Source: a virus. From it: a stretch of 27,936 nucleotides of DNA. The notes under the pieces are model-generated. The model was not told the origin of the DNA and ran no database searches. It was given only the letters and a program-made list of their open reading frames with translations. The translations under genes were made by a program, and so were the position numbers. The stretch is from the IMG/VR virus record IMGVR_UViG_3300001450_000034, positions 6,247 to 34,182 of that record. The stretch is one strand, 5' to 3'. Of this stretch, positions 7,067-17,500 are shown one piece after another (the first letter of the stretch is position 1; each line of letters starts with the position of its first letter).

Positions 7067-8020
7067 ATGGCGGGACAAACATTAGAAGAAATATTGCAAG
7101 TAGAAGCGAAAGACGGTCCTTTTGGAAAGGGCGATTCTGTTTTAGAGCAGACATTAAGAGACTTTATTCAATTACAGTCTCTAACTATGTCTATCGGAAC
7201 AAAATTAGTTGGGGTCAGAACAGTGCCTTGGCTAACTTTCAAATGGTATACAGGGGTCGAAGGAACATTCACCTACCCATTAGATGACAATGCTATCGTT
7301 GATGCAACTAAAGAATTAACCAAATCATACAGCGTTGTATTGAAGAAAGGACAAGGTCGAACAACCTTCCTAGATTCAGTAAGACTACGTGGTGAAACAT
7401 GGGAAACTCTTGACAGACAACAATTGGCTATCATTACTAACAGAGCGGCAGTTATTGATAACCTAATCCTAACTAACCTTCGTGCTGGAGCAGGACAAAC
7501 ACTTGCAGTTGGCGGCGGAACAGCAAAATGGAATGGCGGAGCGGCGGCAGACCCAGAGCAAAATATGCTTGATGCTATGGATTTAATTTTCACAAATGCT
7601 AGAGTAAGCGGTGATGAAGCAGTTGCTTTAGTCTTGCCTACTATTTGTAGAGGAACAATGTTAAACACACAATTGTTCGGAAATGTAATTCTATCCCTAC
7701 AAGAGCACATGGCTGATATTGCTAACATAGCGGTTCACTATACACGAGACTTCGGTAACGGTTCAGGAGCGGCAGGCACAACAGGAGCACTTCAAAACGA
7801 TGGACTTCTATTGATTCCGGGAGCAACAACAGCAGAGTTCTTCCAATACAACGGACCGGGCTTTATGGAAACTGAATTAACAAGGATTCCAGGTCTAGGT
7901 TATGATTGGCTACTTACTTCATACTTCGGTATGGTAATACATGAACACCAAGATGCAGGCGTTGCGGCTGGAGCAGGAACAACCAACCGTATTGTAAAGA
8001 TGACTGACCTAATCGCTTAA
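7067..8020 (+). CDS. Major capsid protein, HK97 fold likely
   Basis: The 317-residue product sits directly after protease and decoration genes, the standard place for the major capsid protein. It has an N-terminal helical region (LEEILQVEA and EQTLRDFIQLQSL), a strand-rich extended segment, a long central spine-like helix (about residues 120-140) and a Gly/Ala-rich C-terminal half with LTRIPGLGYDWLLTSYFGM near the end. These fit the HK97 fold, although no residue motif is absolutely diagnostic. It has no long N-terminal delta domain, consistent with a separate scaffold. The start is supported by GGTGATT seven bases upstream. Confidence 0.75.
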   Translation: MAGQTLEEILQVEAKDGPFGKGDSVLEQTLRDFIQLQSLTMSIGTKLVGVRTVPWLTFKWYTGVEGTFTYPLDDNAIVDATKELTKSYSVVLKKGQGRTTFLDSVRLRGETWETLDRQQLAIITNRAAVIDNLILTNLRAGAGQTLAVGGGTAKWNGGAAADPEQNMLDAMDLIFTNARVSGDEAVALVLPTICRGTMLNTQLFGNVILSLQEHMADIANIAVHYTRDFGNGSGAAGTTGALQNDGLLLIPGATTAEFFQYNGPGFMETELTRIPGLGYDWLLTSYFGMVIHEHQDAGVAAGAGTTNRIVKMTDLIA

Positions 8021-8031
8021 GGTGATTAGTA

Positions 8032-8154
8032 ATGGCAAAGCGTATTGGTAATCAGTGGGTGGAGGAAACTCCACCTGCTGAGAAGCCAAAGCCTAAAGCA
8101 AAAGCAAAGAAGGTGAAAAAAGATGGCGAAAAGCAATCGAGCAAGTCTGATTAA
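8032..8154 (+). CDS. Small Lys/Pro/Ala-tailed protein (40 residues)
   Basis: A short frame follows the capsid gene with a good ribosome-binding site (AGGTGAT). It begins MAKRIGNQWVEETPPAEKP and then becomes a disordered Lys/Ala/Pro tail. Its 3' end overlaps the next gene by 32 nt, and its Lys codons contain the next gene's ribosome-binding site (AAGGTG). Function is unknown. Small basic proteins at this position could bind DNA or the capsid interior, or simply couple translation. Confidence 0.55.
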   Translation: MAKRIGNQWVEETPPAEKPKPKAKAKKVKKDGEKQSSKSD

Positions 8155-8467
8155 GAGACTTAAAGATTCATCCATCGACTTTCCTAGCAAAGCAACGGTC
8201 AGCGAACTAGAACATATCCTATCTTCACGCGAAGGTGGTAAGGGCTACGTTCTTAGGGCTATTAAGCCAACATCTAGAGGAACAGGTCCTGCAAAGGGCT
8301 TTCCAAATAACGAAAGTGTTTGGGTCCCATCTAGTGCTTATGCAAGGGCTATTGTGGATTCAAAACCTCACATAGTGACCGTTGTTGGCAGACTTAGCGA
8401 AGCACAAGTGCCAAATACCATGCGGGTCATAGAGATACCGGAGGAGTGGTATGGCAGTAACAACTGA
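8123..8467 (+). CDS. Small protein with HeH/SAP-like N-terminus
   Basis: The 114-residue product begins with a two-helix segment (RASLIKRLKDSS, then SKATVSELEHILSS) that looks like the HeH/LEM/SAP-type fold found near capsid genes in many tailed viruses. The remainder is beta-rich with WVPSSAYA and a C-terminal VIEIPEEWYG. It follows the major capsid gene and overlaps the candidate connector gene by 17 nt. A role in head completion is inferred from position. The N-terminal domain call is by eye. Confidence 0.55.
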   Translation: MAKSNRASLIKRLKDSSIDFPSKATVSELEHILSSREGGKGYVLRAIKPTSRGTGPAKGFPNNESVWVPSSAYARAIVDSKPHIVTVVGRLSEAQVPNTMRVIEIPEEWYGSNN

Positions 8468-8855
8468 TAACATCAGAGACTTATTAAATCGCCCAAGAGG
8501 ACTTCTCGATGGAACAATTACTGAATATATCAGTATGCGAACATTAGAAGTAAACAAGGTGGCGAGAAGTTCAACACTATATGGTGTGACTCCGGCAAAC
8601 GCCGTTACTTCTGATTTAATCGAAGCCGCTATTAAAGCATTAGTTGCGGTCGATTGTCTTTTAGTATTGGTTGATACTATCCCCTCATATTACACAGAAG
8701 AAAGTGGTCGGTTTGCGGAACAAAGATTCCGAACTCAGTTAGGTGAAATGTCTAAAAGAGCCGAAAACCTGTATAGTCAGGTTAGAGAAGTAGGTGGAAC
8801 AGCATTTAGCGTAAAGAGCACAACGAGCCGATTGTCAGGAGACAATACGGTTTGA
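8451..8855 (+). CDS. Head-tail connector or adaptor candidate
   Basis: A mainly helical protein of 134 residues with an excellent ribosome-binding site (GGAGGAG, 5-nt spacing), overlapping the preceding gene. The sequence starts with a short helix (TTDNIRDLLNRP) and contains a long hydrophobic helix (AAIKALVAVDCLLVLVDTI) followed by a basic, Arg-rich helix. Size, helicity and position after the capsid protein fit an adaptor of the portal ring, but a second, more convincing connector is found at 21981-22508. It could instead be a capsid accessory protein. Confidence 0.4.
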   Translation: MAVTTDNIRDLLNRPRGLLDGTITEYISMRTLEVNKVARSSTLYGVTPANAVTSDLIEAAIKALVAVDCLLVLVDTIPSYYTEESGRFAEQRFRTQLGEMSKRAENLYSQVREVGGTAFSVKSTTSRLSGDNTV

Positions 8856-8861
8856 TGATTT

Positions 8862-11474
8862 ATGGCTGATTTTTATTGGATTGGAGATGGGGCTGATAAT
8901 TATGCTTCTACTGTTAGTAATTGGCACGTTGGCTCTGCAACAGGCGCAAACGCATTTGCCGCTCCGGGCTCTTCTGATACCGTTCATTTTGGCTCTTATT
9001 CCACGACTCTATGTAGTTGGAATATAACATCTATCAATAGAATAGAGATGGAAGTGGATTCGTCAGACAGAAGATTTAATTCCTATCTCGATATTAATTG
9101 TGATGTTTCGCTGAATGGTTTAATACTAGACGGTGAATTACGTTGTCTTGCTAACCCATTTACACTAAACTTTAACGGCACACCCCCCTATAATGGAAGA
9201 TATGTTAAGAATGGTAAATACGCCGTATTACATTCAACTGCTTTACTCCAATTAAACTATAAGTTAATAGGAGGAGTTTTTTACTTAGATACAGGACCGC
9301 ATCCTACGGTGACCTTTAGCACAGGAACATTTAGGCCGCAGTTTGTAACTCCTTATTCTAATTTTAATTCTGATGATTCCCCTAGAACAATAATAGATGT
9401 TTTCAAATTACAAATCGCATCCACATTCACAGCAGTAGAGCCTTCGGGTTCTAATAGAAGCGATAGGCAAGTCAAAATAAGAATAGGAGATGTTCACTCA
9501 TCCTCTTTTACTTGCGCTATTAATACCCTAAACTTTGGTTTCGCCACATTAGCATTACCCGGTCAGTCAGCAGGCACGAGAACTGTTCCTGTAAGTAATA
9601 ATTTTTATAGTGGTAGAACGTATGGTGGGACTTCGGGGCAATTTACTGCAAAGATGTATGGGCTTCATATTTACAATCCGACTCCTGTAACCTACAAGGG
9701 CGTAAATGCTTTGTATGCTAAAGTATTCGATGATTCACGTTTAAGCCTACATACATTGGAAATAGATGCGGGTTGTATGTTGTTAGGAGATATAAAATCA
9801 GAAATAGAATTAGTATCTCTTCCTATAATAAATGGAAGTATAGGTAATTTTACACAAGTCTCATCTAATCTTTATCGTGCGGTAGAGGATAGTGGACCTT
9901 TGGAACAATCATTAACACCAATTTTTCTTGGTGGAACAGGTGTAAGCACAATAGGAACTTCAAATCAAGTGCTTCGGGTTAATTCAGGAGCAACAGGCTT
10001 AGAGTGGGCAACAGTAACAAGTGGTGGTCCAACAGGGGCTACTGGTCCTACTGGGGGTTCAGGTCCAACCGGACCTGCTGGAGCAGACGGAACAACAGGA
10101 CCACAAGGTCCTAGTGGAGCCGCAGGACCAACTGGTCCTACGGGACCTACTGGTAATAACGGTTCTACTGGTCCCACAGGACCTGCCGGTGCTAGTGGAC
10201 TTACTGGAAATACAGGGGCTACTGGCTCACCCGGAGCAACAGGTCCCACAGGATTAACAGGAGCGGCTGGAGCCGCCGGAAGCACAGGACCTGCTGGCTC
10301 AACCGGAGCCGCTGGACCTACTGGCTCAACGGGTCCTACTGGATTAACGGGAGCAACCGGACCTACTGGTCCTTCGGGAGCAGATGGTAATGACGGCTCT
10401 GCTGGTCCAACCGGACCTACTGGATTAACAGGGGCTACTGGAGCGACTGGTCCTGCGGGGGTTCAAGGAGCAACAGGATTAACAGGTGCTCAGGGATTAA
10501 CAGGGGCTACTGGTCCAACGGGACCTACTGGGGCAGACTCAACAGTCGCAGGACCTACTGGACCTAGTGGTAATACGGGACCTACTGGAAGTGCAGGTGC
10601 TACTGGTCCAACCGGACCCACAGGTGCTTCGGGGTCAGACGGGGCAGATTCAACGGTTGCTGGTCCAGCAGGAGCAACAGGTCCTACTGGTAATACTGGA
10701 CCTACTGGTCCTATTGGCTTAACAGGAGCCGCAGGACCTGCCGGTAATACCGGAGCAACGGGAGCGGCGGGGGCAGATGGTGAAACAGGACCTACTGGCT
10801 CAACAGGGGGAACGGGTTCAACAGGACCGCAAGGTCCTACTGGACCAGCAGGTATTACAGGACCACAGGGTCCGGCAGGGAATACAGGTGCGGCTGGTCC
10901 TACTGGCTCGGCCGGTCCCACAGGACCTACGGGGGCTACTGGCTCAACAGGACCTAATGGTGATACGGGAGCAATAGGACCTTTGGGTCCTACGGGTCCA
11001 ACAGGTTTGGCAGGGGCTACTGGTCCAGCATCAACAGTTGCAGGTCCCACAGGACCTACTGGCTCAACAGGCTCAACAGGAGCCACCGGACCGCAAGGCG
11101 GAATAGGATTAACTGGACCAGCAGGTCCAAGCGGCTCAACTGGACCACAAGGGGTTGCGGGTGCTAGTGGACCAACAGGTCCTACTGGCTCTACTGGACC
11201 CACAGGAAGTTCCGGTTCAACAGGAAGTCAAGGTAATGCAGGTCCCACAGGTTCAGGCGGACCGTCTGGTCCGACCGGAGCAAGCGGACCTACTGGTCCC
11301 ACAGGCTCAACTGGAGCAACAGGTCCGACAGGGGCTACTGGCTCGCAAGGTCCTGCTGGACCTATTGGTCCTCAAGGCACACTTTCAGCAGAAGGTAAGG
11401 GAAGCCTTGATATGGGTCCGTTGGTCGTAAGTGGAACTCAGAGTGTGATAACTTTTGGGTCATTAGTAGTTTAG
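8862..11474 (+). CDS. Collagen-like fibre protein 1 (870 residues)
   Basis: A two-part virion fibre. Residues 1 to about 387 are beta-rich and open with FYWIGDG and VSNWHVG, resembling the YWVGG-NW opening of beta-solenoid domains in marine phage and bacterial surface proteins. The [19 protein letters not shown] segment just before the repeats is typical of phage tail fibres. Residues 388 to about 838 are about 150 Gly-X-Y triplets rich in GPT, GPA, GAT and GST, which should form a trimeric collagen-like triple helix. A 30-residue tail closes the chain. Proline is almost always in X; I found only one clear Y proline (GSPGATG). Three STVAG interruptions break the register. It starts seven bases after the preceding gene and lacks a strong Shine-Dalgarno, suggesting coupling. 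Confidence 0.85.
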   Translation: MADFYWIGDGADNYASTVSNWHVGSATGANAFAAPGSSDTVHFGSYSTTLCSWNITSINRIEMEVDSSDRRFNSYLDINCDVSLNGLILDGELRCLANPFTLNFNGTPPYNGRYVKNGKYAVLHSTALLQLNYKLIGGVFYLDTGPHPTVTFSTGTFRPQFVTPYSNFNSDDSPRTIIDVFKLQIASTFTAVEPSGSNRSDRQVKIRIGDVHSSSFTCAINTLNFGFATLALPGQSAGTRTVPVSNNFYSGRTYGGTSGQFTAKMYGLHIYNPTPVTYKGVNALYAKVFDDSRLSLHTLEIDAGCMLLGDIKSEIELVSLPIINGSIGNFTQVSSNLYRAVEDSGPLEQSLTPIFLGGTGVSTIGTSNQVLRVNSGATGLEWATVTSGGPTGATGPTGGSGPTGPAGADGTTGPQGPSGAAGPTGPTGPTGNNGSTGPTGPAGASGLTGNTGATGSPGATGPTGLTGAAGAAGSTGPAGSTGAAGPTGSTGPTGLTGATGPTGPSGADGNDGSAGPTGPTGLTGATGATGPAGVQGATGLTGAQGLTGATGPTGPTGADSTVAGPTGPSGNTGPTGSAGATGPTGPTGASGSDGADSTVAGPAGATGPTGNTGPTGPIGLTGAAGPAGNTGATGAAGADGETGPTGSTGGTGSTGPQGPTGPAGITGPQGPAGNTGAAGPTGSAGPTGPTGATGSTGPNGDTGAIGPLGPTGPTGLAGATGPASTVAGPTGPTGSTGSTGATGPQGGIGLTGPAGPSGSTGPQGVAGASGPTGPTGSTGPTGSSGSTGSQGNAGPTGSGGPSGPTGASGPTGPTGSTGATGPTGATGSQGPAGPIGPQGTLSAEGKGSLDMGPLVVSGTQSVITFGSLVV
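10023..11380 (+). repeat. Gly-X-Y collagen-like repeat tract
   Basis: About 450 codons of near-continuous Gly-X-Y triplets. The triplets are highly similar as protein but vary in synonymous codons (GGA/GGT/GGG, CCT/CCA/CCC/CCG, ACT/ACA/ACG), so long exact DNA repeats are uncommon. Register breaks occur at the STVAG insertions near 10537, 10648 and 11031. Confidence 0.9.
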
Positions 11475-11498
11475 GGGTGAGTTAGAGGTGAGAAGATA

Positions 11499-11576
11499 AT
11501 GGATGATTTAGGATGTGGAATTGAAGCCCATCCTTTTATCATATCAATTATGAAGATGATAGGTATAGTGATTTAG
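11499..11576 (+). CDS. Short leader ORF (25 residues) before the giant fibre
   Basis: ATG at 11499 has a strong ribosome-binding site (GAGGTGA, 8-nt spacing), and the frame stops with TAG directly abutting the ATG of the 2,428-residue fibre. The fibre itself lacks a well-placed ribosome-binding site, so translation of this ORF may deliver ribosomes to it. The peptide begins acidic (MDDLGCGIEA) and becomes hydrophobic (IISIMKMIGIVI). It could be a coupling leader or a small membrane peptide. Confidence 0.5.
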   Translation: MDDLGCGIEAHPFIISIMKMIGIVI

Positions 11577-14500
11577 ATGACAGCAACAAGCAACAAAAAC
11601 TTAATTTCAGATACACAAAGCAATAGACTTTCTGTGACTCCAGCAACAGAGCAATTAATAAAAGATACAACATCAAATGCTTTATTCGTTGGTGATGGAA
11701 CAACAGTAGGTGGAAGAGCAGTTGATGCAAGACCTGTAAAAAACCTAAGCACGAACTATACCCTTACAAGAGAAGAAGAAGGTAAAATATTACTCATGAA
11801 TAGTAGCACTTCTCGCACTATTACAATTCCCCCCAACTCAGCAGTTTCTTTTCCTACTAATCTAACAAGAATACCATTTATAAATCTAGGCACAGCCGCA
11901 TTAACATTCACAGCCGGAACAGGAGTAACAATAAATCCTGTTTCTCATTCAGTGGGGCAACATGAAGGTGGAGAACTTGTCAAAACAAGCATAAATACAT
12001 GGATTGTTCTTTTAGCAAGAGCAGGTGCAGACGGAGCGGCAGGAGCCACAGGTTCGACAGGTCCTGCGGGACCAGCGGGACCAGCGGGACCACAAGGTAA
12101 TGCAGGTCCATCGGGAGGAACTGGACCAGCAGGTAGCACCGGACCTACGGGACCTAGTGGTGCAGATGGTGCAGATGGCTCAACAGGACCTAGTGGACCT
12201 ACTGGTCCAACAGGGGTAGCCGGACCAACCGGACCTGCGGGTGCGGCCGGAAATGACGGGGGAACAGGACCGACAGGTGCAACTGGTCCTACTGGAGCGA
12301 CTGGTTCTGCGGGACCAGCAGGAAATACTGGACCTACTGGTCCAGCCGGAGCAGATGGACCTACTGGTTCAGCAGGGTCAACTGGTCCAACCGGATTAAC
12401 AGGACCTGCCGGTCCTACTGGTTCACAAGGTCCAGCCGGAGCAGACGGAAACGATGGAGGAACCGGACCCACAGGGGCTCAAGGTTCAACAGGACCTGCC
12501 GGAGCCGCTGGACCAACAGGAAGTCAAGGTCCTACTGGGGCTACGGGTCCAACAGGTAATTTTGGTGGAGCAACTTTTAAGTATAATATTCTATTAGGTA
12601 ATACCGCAGATTCCGACCCCGGAGCAGGCAAGATTAAGTTTAACGATACAACACAAAATGGAGCATCACATCTTTACATTGACGATACAGATATTCAAGG
12701 AACTGACATTCAGACATTTTTAAGAACAATAGATGATTCCACATCAGCAGTAAAAGGTCATATAAAAATAAGCGATTGGGATGATTCAGCAGATTTTATT
12801 CTATATCAGATAAGTGCGCTTGCTGAGGATAATGGTTGGTTTGATGTATCAGTAAGTCCTATTGATTCTTCGGAAAATAGCCCCTTCACAACAGGGGAAG
12901 AAGTTGCATTAACATTCACAAGAACAGGAGATAAAGGAGACATTGGTAATACTGGACCTACTGGTTCACAAGGACCACAAGGTCCTACAGGTGGAAGCGG
13001 TCCAACTGGACCATCCGGACCTTCGGGACCTACTGGTGCGGCCGGTCCAACAGGAGCAGATGGACCTGCGGGAAGCACCGGACCTGCGGGAGCACAGGGT
13101 ATTCAAGGTGCAACCGGAGCGAACGGACCGGCGGGTCCTACTGGTCCTACCGGAAGCACAGGAGGAACAGGTCCAACAGGTCCTTCCGGTCCAGCCGGAC
13201 CAACAGGTGCGAAAGGTTTGACTTTTGAAGGTAATTGGCAGAGTTCGACAGCATACGCAATAGATGACTTAGTGTATTATTCAGTAAACGGTCAATCATA
13301 TATCTGCATACAGACTCATACATCATCGGGTTCTATTATCCCGACTACTGCCCCTTATTGGAATATTATAGTGCAAGCAGGGTCAGATGGTTCAGACGGT
13401 TCTGATGGAGCCGCAGGTCCGACAGGACCAGCAGGTTCGACAGGTCCGGCAGGAGCGGCAGGTCCTACTGGACCAACAGGCTCAACAGGGCAAACAGGAC
13501 CTAGTGGACCAGCAGGTAGCGATGGTTCGGATGGGGCAACAGGCTCAACGGGACCAGCGGGTCCGACTGGACCAACAGGTCCGACAGGGGTAGCAGGACC
13601 TACTGGAAATACAGGTTCTCAAGGTTCAAAAGGTATGTTATGGCGAGATGCTTGGGCTACTGGAACTGTATACTCAGTTGATGATACCGTATTTTATTCG
13701 GGAACATCATATATTTGTAATCAACAACATACTTCATCCGGCTCGATATTACCAACTAACGGTTCTTATTGGGATGAGGTTGCATCTAAAGGAGATACAG
13801 GACCTACTGGTTCTGCTGGTCCAACAGGTCCTACTGGAGCAAGTGGTGGAACAGGTCCGACAGGTGCGGCAGGAGCTCAAGGAAGCACTGGACCTAGTGG
13901 ACCTACTGGTCCTACTGGAAGTGCCGGTCCAACAGGAGGGGCTGGTCCAACAGGTCCGACTGGACCAACAGGTCCTGCTGGAGCGGATGGTAATGATGGA
14001 GGCGCAGGTGCTACTGGTCCAACAGGTGCGGCGGGTTCTACTGGTCCTAGTGGCTCAACAGGACCGACTGGTCCGACTGGTCCGCAAGGAATACAAGGTA
14101 ATACAGGAACTACTGGTGCAACAGGACCAGCAGGCTCTTTTGGTGGTGCTTCATTCCAATACGATTATAATAACACAACAACAATGTCCGACCCCGGAGC
14201 AGGTAATGTTAGGTTAAATCAGAGCGTTCAATCAACTTCAACAAAAATAGCAATTGATGATAAAGACATTAACAGCGAAGATATATCCTCTTTTCTTCAA
14301 ACTATTGATGATTCCACTTCGACTATTAAAGGCCATGTTAAAATTACTAAAAAAGCCGACCATGGGGAATATCTAATATTTACAATTTCTTCTTTGACAG
14401 ACCATAGTGGTTGGATGGAAATAAATGTTGCTTGTGTAGGCTCCACCAATGGAACAGTTTTTACCGTTGGTGATGATATAATAGTGACCTTTGCTAGAAC

Positions 14501-17500
14501 AGGAGATGCAGGCGCAACCGGACCTACCGGTCCAACCGGACCAGCAGGACCTACTGGCTCACAGGGAGCAACAGGACCAAGTGGTTCAACAGGTCCTACT
14601 GGACCCGCAGGCAGTGATGGGAATGACGGGGGAACTGGTCCTACTGGACCAAGCGGTCCGGCAGGTGCAGATTCAACAGTGGCCGGTCCTACTGGACCCG
14701 CAGGCGCGGCAGGACCTACTGGTCCTACTGGTGCGGCAGGCTCAACTGGACCAACAGGTGCAAACGGTCCGGCAGGTCCTACAGGGGCGGGAGGAGCCGA
14801 TGGAAATGACGGTGCAACAGGACCAACTGGTCTTACTGGACCAAGTGGTCCAACAGGTCCGCAAGGAGCAACAGGAAGTGCAGGCAGTGATGGCTCAGCA
14901 GGACCAACAGGACCTACTGGTTCACAAGGCTCTGCTGGAGCGGCCGCAGGGTTTGGAACGCCAACAATAAGTTCAGGTCCTTTGGCTATTAACCCATCAG
15001 GTCCAGACACAGCAAAAATATTCGGATTTGTAATTCCTCCCGGAGCAACAGGACCTACTGGTCCACAAGGTTCAACCGGTCCTACCGGACCAACAGGTCC
15101 AGCCGGAGCATCAGGTGATGCAGGTTCAACAGGTCCAACCGGACCTAGTGGAGGCACAGGTCCTACTGGACCCACAGGGGCAACAGGCTCAGTAGGTCCA
15201 ACAGGAAATACAGGAGCCGCAGGTTCAGATGGAAATACAGGACCTAGCGGAGCCGCCGCAGGGTTCGGTTCACCTACAGTTTCAACAGGAAATGCAGGCA
15301 CTAACGCAAGTATAGGCTCATCAGGTCCTGACACAGCAAAAGTTTTTGCATTCACAATCCCTAGAGGAAATACCGGCGCAACAGGCGCACAAGGTCCTAC
15401 TGGTCCTACTGGAGGAACAGGACCTACTGGTCCTACGGGACCTAGTGGTCCAAGCGGAGCAGACGGTGATGACGGTAATGATGGAGCAACAGGTCCTACG
15501 GGTCTAACAGGTCCGGCAGGTGGGACTGGCTCTACTGGAAATACAGGTCCTACTGGACCCACAGGTCCTACTGGTCCAACGGGACCTACCGGACCTGATG
15601 GTGATGATGGGTCAGATGGAAACACAGGACCTACTGGTGCATCAGCAGGGTTTGGAACACCTACGGCAAGCACAGGACCTATTGGTATAAGTGCAAGCGG
15701 TCCTTCTACTGCTAAAGTATTTGCTTTTACTATACCTGCGGGTGCTACTGGTCCAGCAGGACCAGCCGGTTCAACAGGTGGAACAGGCTCACAAGGACCT
15801 ACCGGTCCAACAGGACCAACGGGACCAGCAGGTCCTACCGGTCCAGCCGGAAGCACAGGACCCGAAGGTTTAGTTTGGGAAGGCAATTGGGCTACATCAA
15901 CATCATATCAAGTCGATGATGCAGTTTATTATGCTACTGATGAATCTTCATATATTTGTATTCAAGCACACACTTCATCCGGTTCTATTTTACCAACCAA
16001 TACTTCTTATTGGAGCGTGTTAGCGTCTGCCGGAGACACTGGTCCAACAGGTCCAGCAGGACCAACGGGTCCTACGGGACCAACCGGACCTGCGGGCTCT
16101 ACGGGTCCTGCCGGTCCAACAGGAGCAGATGGTGATGATGGCGGGACAGGTCCTACTGGACCAGCCGCAGGATTCGGAACACCGACAGCAAGCACTGGAC
16201 CAATAAGTATTTCATCAAGTGGACCTAACACAGCAAAGGTGTTTGCATTCTCTATACCGGCAGGTGCAACAGGTTCGACTGGTCCAACAGGTCCTACCGG
16301 ACCCACAGGACCAGCAGGCTCTAATGGTTCTGATGGTAATGATGGTGGAACTGGACCGACAGGTCCAACGGGTCCTACTGGACCTGCGGGAAGCGACGGT
16401 TCAGACGGAAGCACAGGCTCTACTGGCAATACAGGTCCTACTGGTCCTACTGGTCCCGCAGGAGGCACAGGACCGACAGGTCCCACAGGTCCAACAGGCA
16501 ATACTGGCTCAGCCGCAGGCTTTGGGACCCCTACTGTATCAACAGGCGTAGCAGGTTCTAATGCTAGTATTTCTTCAAGCGGACCTAATACTGCTAAAGT
16601 ATTCGGTTTTACAATCCCTAGAGGCAACACAGGGGCTACTGGTCCTACTGGTCCTACTGGAGGAACTGGAAATACTGGTCCTACTGGAAACACAGGTCCG
16701 ACAGGTCCTACTGGTCCTACTGGACCCGATGGTGATGACGGCACAGACGGAGGAACAGGGCCTCAAGGAACGGCGGCAGGTTTCGGGACCCCAACAGTAA
16801 GCACAGGGTCAGCCGGAAGTAATGCTTCAATTTCATCTAGTGGACCTAATACTGCAAAGGTTTTTGCGTTTACAATTCCAAGAGGTAATACGGGGGCAAC
16901 TGGAGCCGCAGGTAATAACGGTAATGATGGTAATGATGGAGCCGCCGCCGGATTTGGAACTCCTACAGTAAGCACCGGAAACGCAGGCACTAATGCTTCT
17001 ATAAGTTCCTCAGGTCCTAATACAGCCAAAGTGTTCGCATTTACTATTCCAAGAGGTGCTACTGGGGCTAGTGGTGGTGCAGGTCCAGCAGGAGCCTCAG
17101 CAGGCTTTGGGACACCAACGGTAGCAAGTGGACCATTAGCAATTGCTTCTAGTGGTCCCGATACCGCAAAAGTATTTGGTTTTACAATTCCTCCCGGAGC
17201 AACTGGTCCGACAGGTCCAACTGGTCCGACAGGACCCACTGGTCCAACAGGACCTACCGGTCCCGTAGGTCCAACGGGACCAGACGGTGATGATGGTTCA
17301 GACGGTAGCGATGGTGCTACGGGACCTACTGGTCCCACAGGACCTACTGGTCCCACAGGAGGCCAAGGAACACAAGGAAATACAGGACCTACTGGTCCAA
17401 GTGGCGTTGCAGGTGGGTTAGATGACTTAACAGATGCTAAGGTCACTAACAACAGTATATGGATAGGTCACCAAACAACAGGAAGTCTAAATAACGCATC

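Larger units (their letters stand above)
12018..17414 (+). repeat. Interrupted Gly-X-Y collagen-like tract
   Basis: Blocks of Gly-X-Y triplets alternate with globular modules over about 5.4 kb. GPT dominates; [12 protein letters not shown] and acidic GND, GDD or GSD triplets are interspersed. Clusters such as [10 protein letters not shown] recur before the GFGTPT modules. The antisense strand stays open for long distances here because of the GGN-CCN-ACN codon pattern, which creates false antisense frames. Confidence 0.88.

Noticed and set aside
10023-11380. CRISPR-like or satellite array suggested by the dense repeats
   Set aside because: The periodicity is 9 bases, lies in frame with a long gene and varies at third codon positions, as expected of a protein repeat.
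12943-14970. Forward out-of-frame ORFs rich in Gln, Leu and Val inside the fibre genes
   Set aside because: They are frame-shifted readings of Gly-X-Y codons, have extreme composition and no start signals.
14297-15886. A 529-codon antisense frame rich in GPVGPV
   Set aside because: It lies opposite the collagen tract. GGN-CCN-ACN codons read backwards rarely produce stops, so long Pro/Val/Gly frames appear automatically. The same applies to 9965-10285, 10490-11203, 11945-12472, 16007-16744 and 16763-17452.
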